Position numbers and translations under genes: made by a program
From: CAYSCW01 sp964449165
Lineage (GTDB): Bacteria > Acidobacteriota > Aminicenantia > Aminicenantales > Aminicenantaceae
Assembly: GCA_964449165.1 (NCBI GenBank)
Contig: CAYVAT010000057.1
Location: forward strand, 1 to 16,168
Direction: 5' to 3'
DNA: 16,168 nt
Part shown: positions 1-7,142 of the stretch, in pieces
How the letters are laid out: the number at the start of each line of letters is the position of its first letter
Position numbering within the stretch: position 1 is the stretch's first letter
The notes under the pieces: generated by a model
What the model saw: only the letters and a program-made list of their open reading frames with translations
Database searches by the model: none
What the model was told of the DNA's origin: nothing

Positions 1-534
1 GATGGATTGCGGATGATGCATCTTGAAAGCCTAGGTTGGGGTTACGTTTATGGTCCAAAATATAAAGGCATACATCATGATGGCGGCCATTTGGGTTTTT
101 ATGCCTATGTCAGAGCCTTTCCAGCTCTCAAGATAGGAATCGTCACACTGACTAATTCGAATAATCCCTTGATGAACCAAAGACCGTCTGAGGATATGGC
201 TCGAGTAATTCTTGACGAGCTGAAGAAGGCAGTACTCGATGGTTCTTCTCCTGCTGCCTTTAATCCTGAGCAGGTTGACCTGAATAAATATGTTGGTAAG
301 TACACTCTTCCCGGCGCTCAGGCAGAGATAAGTATTGAGCTTCAAGATGGTCAACTCCATGCAAAATTATTACAAGATCCTACCTTTAATTTCCCCATCA
401 ATCCAGTAGGTATCGATGAATTCGGTCTTGAAGATAACCATGAACCTTGGTTTTCCTTTCAGCGTGATGACGGAGGGAGAATAAAGAATCTAAAATTCAT
501 CGGATTCACATTTAAAAGGAAATGGAAATCCTAA
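1..534 (+). CDS. Serine hydrolase of the beta-lactamase (S12/class C) family, C-terminal part, 5' end outside window
   Basis: The reading frame is open at the left edge (GAT GGA TTG CGG...), so only the last 177 or so residues are present and no start is assigned. The segment HHDGGHLGFYAY matches the H-x-G (KTG-equivalent) third motif of penicillin-binding-protein-like serine hydrolases. It is followed by the strand ALKIGIVTLTNSNN typical of that fold, where such proteins contact the substrate on the beta-strand. The last roughly 85 residues (from about DLNKYVGKYTLP) look like the small beta-rich C-terminal extension (DUF3471-like) found behind such domains. The SxxK and YxN motifs would lie upstream and cannot be seen. 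Family members are esterases, D-aminopeptidases or DD-peptidases, so the substrate is unknown. The stop codon abuts the Shine-Dalgarno of the next gene, suggesting a two-gene unit with the S9 peptidase. Confidence 0.8.
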   Translation, partial: DGLRMMHLESLGWGYVYGPKYKGIHHDGGHLGFYAYVRAFPALKIGIVTLTNSNNPLMNQRPSEDMARVILDELKKAVLDGSSPAAFNPEQVDLNKYVGKYTLPGAQAEISIELQDGQLHAKLLQDPTFNFPINPVGIDEFGLEDNHEPWFSFQRDDGGRIKNLKFIGFTFKRKWKS

Positions 535-540
535 GGAGGA
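535..540 (+). promoter_or_regulatory. Shine-Dalgarno for the S9 peptidase, abutting the upstream stop
   Basis: GGAGGA directly follows the TAA at 532-534 and lies 4 bases before ATG 545. The ribosome-binding site touches the upstream stop codon, which favours translational coupling of the two hydrolase genes. Confidence 0.75.
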
Positions 541-544
541 CAGC

Positions 545-2815
545 ATGAAATTCAAATCCACCCTCGTAATATCGATCTTAATCCTGGGCGCCGTCATACC
601 AGCTTCCCTTCTCCTGGCCCAGGATCCGGATCCGGGCCTGCTGACTCTGGACCGGATCTTCAGGCACCGGGAATTCCGTCCCGAGCGTTTCGGTCCTGCC
701 CGCTGGCTGGCCGACGGCACCGGGTACACAACGCTCGAACGCACGAACCCGGGCACCCGGAGCAGGGACATCGTCAAGTACGACCCCAAGACTGGCAAGC
801 GGGAGGTTCTAGTCTCTGCAAAAGACCTCACTCCCCCCGGCACATCACAAGCCCTGGAAATCTCCGGCTACTCCTGGTCCGAGGACGGCCGGAAGCTCCT
901 CATCTTCACCAACACCCGACGCGTCTGGAGACGAAACACGCGGGGCGACTATTGGGTGCTCGACAGGACGAGCTCTAAGCTTGAGAAACTGGGCGCCTGG
1001 GCAGAGCCGTCGACATTGATGTTCGCCAAGTTCTCTCCGGACGGGACGCGCGTCGCCTACGTGGTCAAGAACAACATCTGCGTCGAAGCCCTGGCTGACC
1101 ACAGCGTCACCCAGCTTACCAAGGATGGCAGCAAGACTCTGATCAACGGAACGTTCGATTGGGTCTACGAGGAAGAATTCTTCCTCAGGGACGGCTTCCG
1201 CTGGAGCCCTGACGGGAGATGGATCGCTTACTGGCAGCTCGACTCCGAGGGTGTTAAGACCTTCTACTTAATCAATAACACCGATTCGCTCTATCCCCGA
1301 CTGATCCCCATCCCTTACCCCAAGCCAGGCGAGACAAACTCCTCCTGCCGCGTAGGTGTGGTCAGCGCGCAGGGAGGCAGCACTCGCTGGTTTGAGCTTC
1401 CTGGAGACCCGCGCAACCACTACATTGCCCGTATGGAGTGGGCCGCAAATTCTGATGAGATCGTCTTCCAGCGCCTCAACCGCCGCCAGAACATCAACTG
1501 GCTCATGCTCGGCGACATCGGGACCAGCCAGTCCCGGACGGTTCTCACCGAGAAGGACGAGGCCTGGACCGAGGTCGTTAACAATCTCCGTTGGATGAAG
1601 AATGGCTCTGCGTTCATCTGGGTGAGCGAGAGGGACGGCTGGCGCCATCTCTACCTCGTTTCAAGGTCAGGGTCTGATGTCAAGCTCCTCACTCCCGGCA
1701 ACTACGACGTCATCAACGTCCAGGCCATAGACGAGAAAGGCGGATGGGCCTATTTCACCGCTTCGCCCGATAATCCCACCCAGCGCTATCTTTACCGCGT
1801 GCCGCTCGACGGTTCTGGAAAAGCCGTACGCCTGACTCCGGCTGGTCAACCTGGCACTCACCGCTACACCATTTCGCCCAACGCCCGTTGGGCTTTTCAC
1901 ACTGTCTCTACCTTCGATGATCCCCCGCAGACCGAGCTGATCAGCCTGCCCAGCCACAAACCTGTGCGCGTGCTGGCTGAGAACGCAGATTTAAGGAATA
2001 AAATCCGGGCCCTCAAACGCTCGCCCGTAGAGCTCTTCAGGGTTCCGATCAATAACGGCATCGAACTCGATGCCTGGTGCATCAAGCCTCCAGACTTCGA
2101 CCCGGATAAAAAATACCCCCTCCTCTTCTATGTCTACGGCGAACCAGCCGGGCAGACCGTGCTCGACCGCTACAGCGGTAACAGATATCTCTGGCATCTC
2201 ATGCTGGCCCAGGAAGGATACGTGGTGATGAGCGTCGACAACCGCGGCACTCCCGCGCCCCGCGGACGCGCCTGGAGGAAATCCATCTATAAGCGGATAG
2301 GGATCCTCGCCTCTGAGGACCAGGCCGCGGCCTGCCGCAAGATCCTGAAGTCGCGCCCCTATCTAGACGCCGGCCGAGTGGGCATCTGGGGATGGAGCGG
2401 CGGGGGCTCCATGACCCTGAACATGATGTTCCGCCATCCCGAGCTCTATCGCACTGGAGTGGCTGTGGCCTCTGTAGCCAACCAGCGCTTTTATGACTCC
2501 ATCTACCAGGAGCGCTACATGTCCCTGCCCAAAGACAATCCCGATGGCTACAAGAACGGCTCCCCCATCACCTTCGCCAGCAAGCTCGAAGGCAACCTGC
2601 TGATCGTGCATGGCACGGGCGATGACAACGTCCATTACCAGAACTTCGAAGCGCTGGTCAATGAACTTGTTCGAAACAACAAGGTCTTCACCATGATGGC
2701 CTACCCCAACCGCTCGCACGGCATATTTGAGGGCGAGAACACCACGATGCATCTGTACGGGCTGATGACCCGCTTTCTTAATCAGAACCTTCCCCCCGGG
2801 CCCTCGGAACGCTGA
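545..2815 (+). CDS. Secreted dipeptidyl peptidase IV-type S9 family serine peptidase
   Basis: A 756-residue exported peptidase, about the usual length for the DPP-IV (S9B) family, which removes dipeptides from peptide N-termini, often after Pro or Ala. Residues 1-25 form a signal peptide (hydrophobic core followed by LLLAQ). Residues about 30-480 are the eight-bladed propeller, containing FDWVYEEEFF at 204-213; its paired Glu (E210/E211) correspond to the substrate-amino-anchoring double Glu of DPP-IV. The alpha/beta hydrolase domain covers about 495-750. It has Y531 in the oxyanion position (VYGEPAGQ), nucleophile S618 in GWSGGG, acid D693/D694 in HGTGDDNVH, and H725 in NRSHGI. The residue after the nucleophile is Gly where DPP-IV usually has Tyr. 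The gene is markedly more GC-rich than its flanks. Its substrate is unproven, but the double Glu argues for dipeptidyl peptidase rather than oligopeptidase activity. It probably supports peptide scavenging in the periplasm or outside the cell. Confidence 0.9.
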   Translation: MKFKSTLVISILILGAVIPASLLLAQDPDPGLLTLDRIFRHREFRPERFGPARWLADGTGYTTLERTNPGTRSRDIVKYDPKTGKREVLVSAKDLTPPGTSQALEISGYSWSEDGRKLLIFTNTRRVWRRNTRGDYWVLDRTSSKLEKLGAWAEPSTLMFAKFSPDGTRVAYVVKNNICVEALADHSVTQLTKDGSKTLINGTFDWVYEEEFFLRDGFRWSPDGRWIAYWQLDSEGVKTFYLINNTDSLYPRLIPIPYPKPGETNSSCRVGVVSAQGGSTRWFELPGDPRNHYIARMEWAANSDEIVFQRLNRRQNINWLMLGDIGTSQSRTVLTEKDEAWTEVVNNLRWMKNGSAFIWVSERDGWRHLYLVSRSGSDVKLLTPGNYDVINVQAIDEKGGWAYFTASPDNPTQRYLYRVPLDGSGKAVRLTPAGQPGTHRYTISPNARWAFHTVSTFDDPPQTELISLPSHKPVRVLAENADLRNKIRALKRSPVELFRVPINNGIELDAWCIKPPDFDPDKKYPLLFYVYGEPAGQTVLDRYSGNRYLWHLMLAQEGYVVMSVDNRGTPAPRGRAWRKSIYKRIGILASEDQAAACRKILKSRPYLDAGRVGIWGWSGGGSMTLNMMFRHPELYRTGVAVASVANQRFYDSIYQERYMSLPKDNPDGYKNGSPITFASKLEGNLLIVHGTGDDNVHYQNFEALVNELVRNNKVFTMMAYPNRSHGIFEGENTTMHLYGLMTRFLNQNLPPGPSER

Positions 2816-2826
2816 AGGGCGCGATA

Positions 2827-2844
2827 AATCGCTGCCTAGCGATT
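2827..2844 (+). other. Short perfect hairpin after the peptidase gene
   Basis: AATCGCT-gcct-AGCGATT is a perfect 7-bp stem with a 4-base loop, 11 bases downstream of the peptidase stop. No T-run follows, so it is not a classical intrinsic terminator. It may stabilise the 3' end or mark a weak termination site before the hgcA promoter. Confidence 0.4.
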
Positions 2845-2872
2845 GGAGATACTTACATCATGCGAGGTTCCT

Positions 2873-2899
2873 TTGACGTTGATTTCACAGTGTGATAAT
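2873..2899 (+). promoter_or_regulatory. Candidate promoter for hgcAB
   Basis: TTGACG (2873-2878), a 15-base gap, then GATAAT (2894-2899) preceded by TGT, which gives an extended -10 element. It lies in a very AT-rich stretch (2881-2960) that contrasts with the GC-rich upstream gene. A second, weaker option is TTGACT (2930-2935) with TAGATA (2952-2957). Either would give hgcA a leader shorter than about 90 bases. Confidence 0.45.
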
Positions 2900-2921
2900 A
2901 TTTATTAAGATTATATAAATA
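2899..2921. promoter_or_regulatory. AT-rich dyad at the predicted hgcA transcription start, possible operator
   Basis: TATTTAT (2899-2905) and ATAAATA (2915-2921) are perfect 7-bp inverted arms separated by 9 bases. The dyad begins at the last base of the candidate -10 and covers the expected start of transcription, a position typical for repressor sites. Because the stretch is so AT-rich, chance occurrence is quite possible. Confidence 0.25.
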
Positions 2922-2989
2922 CTAATATTTTGACTGAAAATGCATGTAATGTAGATAAAATTATCGACGAGAGGACCCAGATCAAAGAT

Positions 2990-4006
2990 ATGAAGACGGA
3001 AGATATTCCTCAAAAGCCACATAGCTCTTTAATTAACTCCACAACGAGCATAATCACTTTCAGAAACCGCTGGGACCACTTCTTGTCACGATGGGGGATT
3101 AACAGGCTCGGACATAGAATCGAGCCCGGACTATACGCTCTAGGTAATCCTCGCCACAATTCACACGTGTTTGTAACCGCCAATTACACCCTGAGCTTCG
3201 ACGCACTGCGGTCTGCTTTGGCTGGAATGAATTGCTACATTTTGGTTCTCGACACCAAGGGAATTAATGTCTGGTGCGCTGCAGGGGGAGGCTACTTCAG
3301 CACTGAGGAGTTGGTGAACAGGATTGAAGTTACAAAGCTTCGTGAAATCGTAACCAGCCGCGTGCTGATTTTACCCCAGTTAAGCGCACCAGGAATTGCC
3401 AGCCACGAGGTTAAAAAGCGTTCCGGATTCAAGGTGGAATACGGACCTGTGCGAGCAGCTGATATACCGGAATATCTTAAAATCGGGAGCGCCTCTTCCA
3501 ATATGAGAAGAGTATCCTTTCCGCTCTACGACCGCATTATGCTGGTGGGCGTTGAAATCATGCACACTCTCCTGCCCATGCTGCTTTTAGGAATAATTCT
3601 GTTCTTCCTCAGTGGACTCCTTGCATCTGCTGCCACAGTCGCTTCAATCTTGGCAGGAGTCGTCCTCTTCCCGATCCTTCTCCCCTGGATTCCCACATCC
3701 AACTTCAGTACAAAAGGGTTTATTCTGGGAGGGATAATTGCTCTCCCTTTTGTCATTTTAATATTATTAGATTCTCCAAACATAGAATTGTGGAAGCGTA
3801 TGGGGACAGCAATATCATTCTTTCTGATATTCCCTTCTATTACTGCATTCCTGGCTCTAAACTTTACAGGCTCGACTCCGTTTACCTCAAAGAGCGGGGT
3901 GCGGCGTGAGATATTCGCTTATTTCCCTAAAATGGCCTGGATGTTCTGCGTGGGAATAGTGTGTTCAATTGCCTTGATGCTGTTTCGTGTCTTTGGAGGG
4001 CCGTGA
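2990..4006 (+). CDS. hgcA: HgcA, corrinoid methyl-carrier protein of mercury methylation (motif variant)
   Basis: HgcA is a membrane-anchored corrinoid protein that, with HgcB, methylates Hg(II). It is distantly related to the corrinoid iron-sulfur protein of the Wood-Ljungdahl pathway. From ATG 2990 the protein has 338 residues, as I recall the same length as the well-studied Desulfovibrio-type protein. The soluble corrinoid domain covers about 25-170 and includes VTANYTLSFDALR (62-74) and LDTKGINVWCAAG (87-99). C96 is the expected lower axial cobalt ligand. The usual motif continues GK; here it reads G99-G100-G101-Y, so Lys is replaced by Gly. LPQLSAPGIASHEVKKRSGF (128-147) is also typical. 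Five membrane helices follow (about 187-207, 212-231, 243-261, 272-292, 314-333), with the conserved NFTGSTPFTSKSGV between the last two. An in-frame TTG at 2930 has no ribosome site; ATG 2990 has AGAGGA 14 bases upstream, which is rather distant. hgcB follows with a one-base overlap. Confidence 0.93.
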   Translation: MKTEDIPQKPHSSLINSTTSIITFRNRWDHFLSRWGINRLGHRIEPGLYALGNPRHNSHVFVTANYTLSFDALRSALAGMNCYILVLDTKGINVWCAAGGGYFSTEELVNRIEVTKLREIVTSRVLILPQLSAPGIASHEVKKRSGFKVEYGPVRAADIPEYLKIGSASSNMRRVSFPLYDRIMLVGVEIMHTLLPMLLLGIILFFLSGLLASAATVASILAGVVLFPILLPWIPTSNFSTKGFILGGIIALPFVILILLDSPNIELWKRMGTAISFFLIFPSITAFLALNFTGSTPFTSKSGVRREIFAYFPKMAWMFCVGIVCSIALMLFRVFGGP

Positions 4007-4299
4007 TGCGAAACGCTTATGATTCAAACACGCTTCAGTATAATCCGAAGCTGTGCATCGGCTGCAGAATGTGCAGTATCGTTTGTCCCCACCGAGTGTT
4101 TGAGCAGAACGGTAAGGTTGCACAGCTTGTTCGCTCGAAAGAATGCATGGAATGTGGCGCCTGCCAGCGCAATTGCCCTTCCGGAGCGATCACAGTGGAT
4201 AGTGGAGTGGGATGCGCCACAGCCATGATGATTGCAGCTTTGAAGGGCCAGAAAGAACCAACCTGCAGTTGGAAAAATGAACCCTGCTGTAAAGGGTAA
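4006..4299 (+). CDS. hgcB: HgcB, 2[4Fe-4S] ferredoxin partner of HgcA
   Basis: HgcB is the ferredoxin thought to reduce the HgcA corrinoid and to hand Hg(II) to it through extra cysteines. This 97-residue protein has two 4Fe-4S motifs: C17-x2-C20-x2-C23-x3-C27-P-H and C47-M-E-C50-G-A-C53-x3-C57-P. The CMECGAC and GVGCA segments are characteristic of HgcB and not of generic ferredoxins. C70 (in GVGCATA) and the terminal pair C94-C95 match the conserved single Cys and the C-terminal vicinal Cys pair of characterised HgcB; C87 is an additional Cys. The start is ATG 4006, with GGAGGG at 3995-4000 (spacing 5), overlapping the hgcA TGA by one base, so the pair is surely co-translated. A longer open frame from 3961 would run into hgcA and is not needed. 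All residues expected for function are present. Confidence 0.95.
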   Translation: MRNAYDSNTLQYNPKLCIGCRMCSIVCPHRVFEQNGKVAQLVRSKECMECGACQRNCPSGAITVDSGVGCATAMMIAALKGQKEPTCSWKNEPCCKG

Positions 4300-4352
4300 A
4301 AAAACAAGAACAATCGGCTCTTCTCTGCCCTAAGGTACCATCTCTTCTGCGC

Positions 4353-5522
4353 TTAGAATTTACTTTTGATGATTTCGATCAGGGCTTGAAGGGCGCGCGG
4401 GTCGTCGCTGTCTCCAAGACAATAAATCGCTGCCTTGCGAATGGCCACTTTGTGGTGAGTCTTGGCAATATCGATAAGATAAGGGAGTCCTTCATCATCA
4501 GGGAGATCCTCCAGAGCATACACGGCCCGCTTCTGAATTTCCGTATCACCATCTTTATAGGCAATTCCCTTAAGGGCAGCCGCAGCTTTCTTGGAAGCAA
4601 TATCTGCCAGACAATCAACGGCTCTCTTGCGGATTTCTCTGTCTTTGCCATTTTGAGCGATGTCAATGAGAGCATCGGCTGCGCTGGGCAATTTAATATC
4701 TTCAAGGCTGTAGACAGACTTTTTTCGCACTTCATAAGAGCGGTCGATCTTGGCAGCTTGATGCAAAAGTTCTACGGCCCGCTCATGATCCTGGTCTCCA
4801 AGCTCCAGGGCGGCCCTTGCCCTTAAAGCATCTGGTTCACTGCTGATCAGCACTTTTTCTAAAAAGGAGACTGCATAATCAGAAGTCCCATGAAGGCCCA
4901 CTATGGTGATGACTCTTTTTTTATGCTTTTCAGTGCTTGTTCTTTGGTAGAGATTGCTTAAAATTGCAATGCTTTGTGCATCTTCTGCTTTGTCCAGCCA
5001 GAATATGGGAAGGCCCTCGGGGTCAAACGACAGATTCAGGCTGCTCGCTCGAAAAGTCACCGGCACTTGGGAGGAATGTGAATCGAATTTATAAAGGATG
5101 GCAACATCCTTCCAGACTTTTCGCTCAGGCTGGCCTTCTTCTTCAAGATCAGCCAAGGCTCTCTTTGCCTGGAGTTTGACCTTTTCTTCGTCAGAAAGCG
5201 TAGGGTAGGTAGCCTTTCCGGATAAAATCTTTTCCAGGGTGTCACCCCTTAGAAAATAGGGAAAATGGGTGCTGATGATAGTGTGTTCATCGGTTGAACA
5301 GATATAATGACACTCCCGCATCAGGCGTTTGATACTGTAGCCAATCCAGAATCCAGCCTTCAGCTTTTGCTTTGTTGCCTCCTGCATGGCCCAGTCCCAC
5401 CGCTCGCTCAGGCTGGCGCTGGAATCTTGGTGATGGAAAACCTGAGAGAAAATCGATGAGGGAAACGAAGCGGCCAAAAGGACCAGAAAAGTGGTTAATG
5501 CAAGCTTTCTCGAACAGCTCAT
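4353..5522 (-). CDS. Exported HEAT-repeat protein, last gene of the ECF sigma operon
   Basis: A 389-residue protein with a signal peptide (residues 1-26, ending SSIFSQ). Residues about 27-200 form a non-repeat N-terminal domain that I do not recognise; it contains the aromatic segment GFWIGYSIKRLMREC. From residue 201 there are six HEAT-type helical repeats with an exact 32-residue period, the last stopping at residue 29 of its unit. Their core resembles IRKRAVYALED. HEAT solenoids bind other proteins or peptides; no catalytic motif is visible. The start has TCCCTCCC on the plus strand (AGGGAGGG ribosome site) a few bases upstream, and the gene begins 25 bases after its paralogue stops. It shares repeat length, consensus and end point with that neighbour, so the two arose by duplication with different N-terminal domains. 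It probably acts in the periplasm. Confidence 0.85.
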   Translation of the reverse strand: MSCSRKLALTTFLVLLAASFPSSIFSQVFHHQDSSASLSERWDWAMQEATKQKLKAGFWIGYSIKRLMRECHYICSTDEHTIISTHFPYFLRGDTLEKILSGKATYPTLSDEEKVKLQAKRALADLEEEGQPERKVWKDVAILYKFDSHSSQVPVTFRASSLNLSFDPEGLPIFWLDKAEDAQSIAILSNLYQRTSTEKHKKRVITIVGLHGTSDYAVSFLEKVLISSEPDALRARAALELGDQDHERAVELLHQAAKIDRSYEVRKKSVYSLEDIKLPSAADALIDIAQNGKDREIRKRAVDCLADIASKKAAAALKGIAYKDGDTEIQKRAVYALEDLPDDEGLPYLIDIAKTHHKVAIRKAAIYCLGDSDDPRALQALIEIIKSKF

Positions 5523-5547
5523 GGCTCCCTCCCTAATCGTGTTCTTG

Positions 5548-7128
5548 CTAATCCTTTTTCTTGACGATTCTCAGAAGCGCAGCACGTGCTTTGGGGGAGC
5601 CGATTTCTTCGAGTGCGCTGACAGCTTCCAGACGAACTTTCTTGTCTTTATCTTCCGAGGCCAGCTTTTCAAGAATGGGGACCGCCTCGTCGCTTTCTGT
5701 CTCGCCCAGAGCCCGGACGATTACCCTTCTCATATCCAGGTCTTTTTCTTCATTCAGCATCTGTGCGAAGAGGCTGACGGATGCTTTCTCCTCCATATCT
5801 TCAATGGCATAAAGACAGGCCTTTCTGACAGAGAGAAACTTTGACTTTTTGTAGATATCGACGAGCATTTGGGGGCCCTCCTCATCCAGCGCATCTTCGA
5901 GAGCATAGACTGCCGCCTTGGCCAGCTCTTCGTTCGTAGTGCTCATGCCTATTTCATACAGGATTTTGGCTGCTTCAGGTCCTTCAAAGTCTTCAACGGT
6001 ATAAACCACGGCCTTCTGGAGCTCAAGATGGTCGATTGTAGCCAGGATCTCCTTCAGCGCCGCGAGAGCTGCTCCGGTTTCGATGTCACCTAGAGTGTAG
6101 ATGGCCTGCTTGCGCATATCGAGACTCGAGTCTTTCATGGCCACTTCCTTCAGTATAGGGATGGCCTCAGAGTCTTTGACATCTTCTAACGCATAGAGGG
6201 CGGCTTTCCGCACTTCCAGTATCTTGGCCTCATTCATGATCTTTTTCATGGAAGGGATGACCTGCTCAGCTTTTTTATCCTCGAGGGCATACACAGCGGC
6301 TTTGGCCAGGTTGGCATCGGCTTCATTGATGGCAATATCGATGAGAACAGGGGCGGCTCTTTCGTCTTCCACATCTTCAAGCTCATAGATGGCGGCTTTT
6401 CTCATTTTAGGATCAGGGTCAGAGCGTGCAATTTTTATGATGATCTCAATAACTCTTTCACCTTCCATATCTGTTAAAGCTTCAAGAGCTTTACGCCGGA
6501 GGTTAGGCTCAGGATCATTGAGTGCGATATCTTTTACCTTGGCAAACGCTTCAGGCTGTTCGAAGTCCTCGAGGATGTAGATGATTTTGGTGCGGAATTT
6601 GGTGTCTGTGGTGCTGTTGTAAAGGCTTATGAGCGCCTCGAGTGCTTCTTTATCGCCCATGTCTTCCAGTGCATAAAGAGCCGCTATTTTAACCTCCAGC
6701 TCCTCATCGGTCTCCATGGATTTGACGATGGCTTCGTACCTGGGTTTACCTTCTTTAGCCAGTCGATAGGCAACTCTCACCATGTTGGACTTCGCATCAT
6801 CTACCCAATTACTCTTTGGATAGGCTTTGATGAATTTATCGTAACAGTCGAAGACTTCTTCAAGGGCATAATCCAGCTTCTCCCGCGCGTAGCACTGCCA
6901 GTACCGGGCATCATCAACCCAGGAGCTGCGGCGGTATTTTTGAGTGAAGCTTTCCAACGCCTTGTAGGCATTCTCCCATTTTTCCTCAAGTATGAGGCTG
7001 TAAGCCTGCTTGTAAGCCTTTGCATCTTCATCCTGCATGCTGGAGGCATTCAAAGCGGGAGAGAAGACGGATAAGGAAAACATAAAAACGGCGGTGATCC
7101 ATATCGCTGTTGAGATTTTTGTCTTCAT
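5548..7128 (-). CDS. Exported TPR plus HEAT-repeat solenoid protein of the ECF sigma operon
   Basis: A 526-residue protein with a signal peptide (residues 1 to about 29). Residues about 35-125 resemble two or three tetratricopeptide units of the YbgF/BamD type (WENAYKALESFTQKY, YDKFIKAYPKSNWVDDAK). Residues 146-526 consist of twelve HEAT-type repeats in perfect 32-residue register: eleven full units and a last one of 29 residues, with no insertion or deletion. The core motif is (V/M/L)RKAA(I/L/V)YALED, and the loops are strongly acidic. The whole is a long solenoid suited to scaffolding or peptide binding, with no enzyme motif. The ribosome site AAGGAG lies 6 bases before ATG 7128, and the gene starts 14 bases after the anti-sigma stop. 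It is clearly in one operon with the sigma and anti-sigma genes and may be a sensor partner or an output of that pathway; which of the two cannot be told from sequence. Confidence 0.87.
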   Translation of the reverse strand: MKTKISTAIWITAVFMFSLSVFSPALNASSMQDEDAKAYKQAYSLILEEKWENAYKALESFTQKYRRSSWVDDARYWQCYAREKLDYALEEVFDCYDKFIKAYPKSNWVDDAKSNMVRVAYRLAKEGKPRYEAIVKSMETDEELEVKIAALYALEDMGDKEALEALISLYNSTTDTKFRTKIIYILEDFEQPEAFAKVKDIALNDPEPNLRRKALEALTDMEGERVIEIIIKIARSDPDPKMRKAAIYELEDVEDERAAPVLIDIAINEADANLAKAAVYALEDKKAEQVIPSMKKIMNEAKILEVRKAALYALEDVKDSEAIPILKEVAMKDSSLDMRKQAIYTLGDIETGAALAALKEILATIDHLELQKAVVYTVEDFEGPEAAKILYEIGMSTTNEELAKAAVYALEDALDEEGPQMLVDIYKKSKFLSVRKACLYAIEDMEEKASVSLFAQMLNEEKDLDMRRVIVRALGETESDEAVPILEKLASEDKDKKVRLEAVSALEEIGSPKARAALLRIVKKKD

Positions 7129-7142
7129 TTCATACTCCTTTC

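Noticed and set aside
2930..2989. TTG at 2930 as the start of hgcA, adding 20 residues
   Set aside because: No ribosome site lies in front of it and the region fits promoter sequence better. ATG 2990 gives 338 residues, the length I recall for the characterised protein.
2990..4006. Reading hgcA as the CdhD/AcsC subunit of the corrinoid iron-sulfur protein
   Set aside because: The NVWCAAG motif, the five C-terminal membrane helices and the HgcB-type ferredoxin next door are specific for HgcA. No other acetyl-CoA pathway gene is present.
5548..6693. A CRISPR-like or satellite DNA repeat with a 96-base period
   Set aside because: The period comes from protein repeat units that differ widely in base sequence; there are no identical repeats or spacers.
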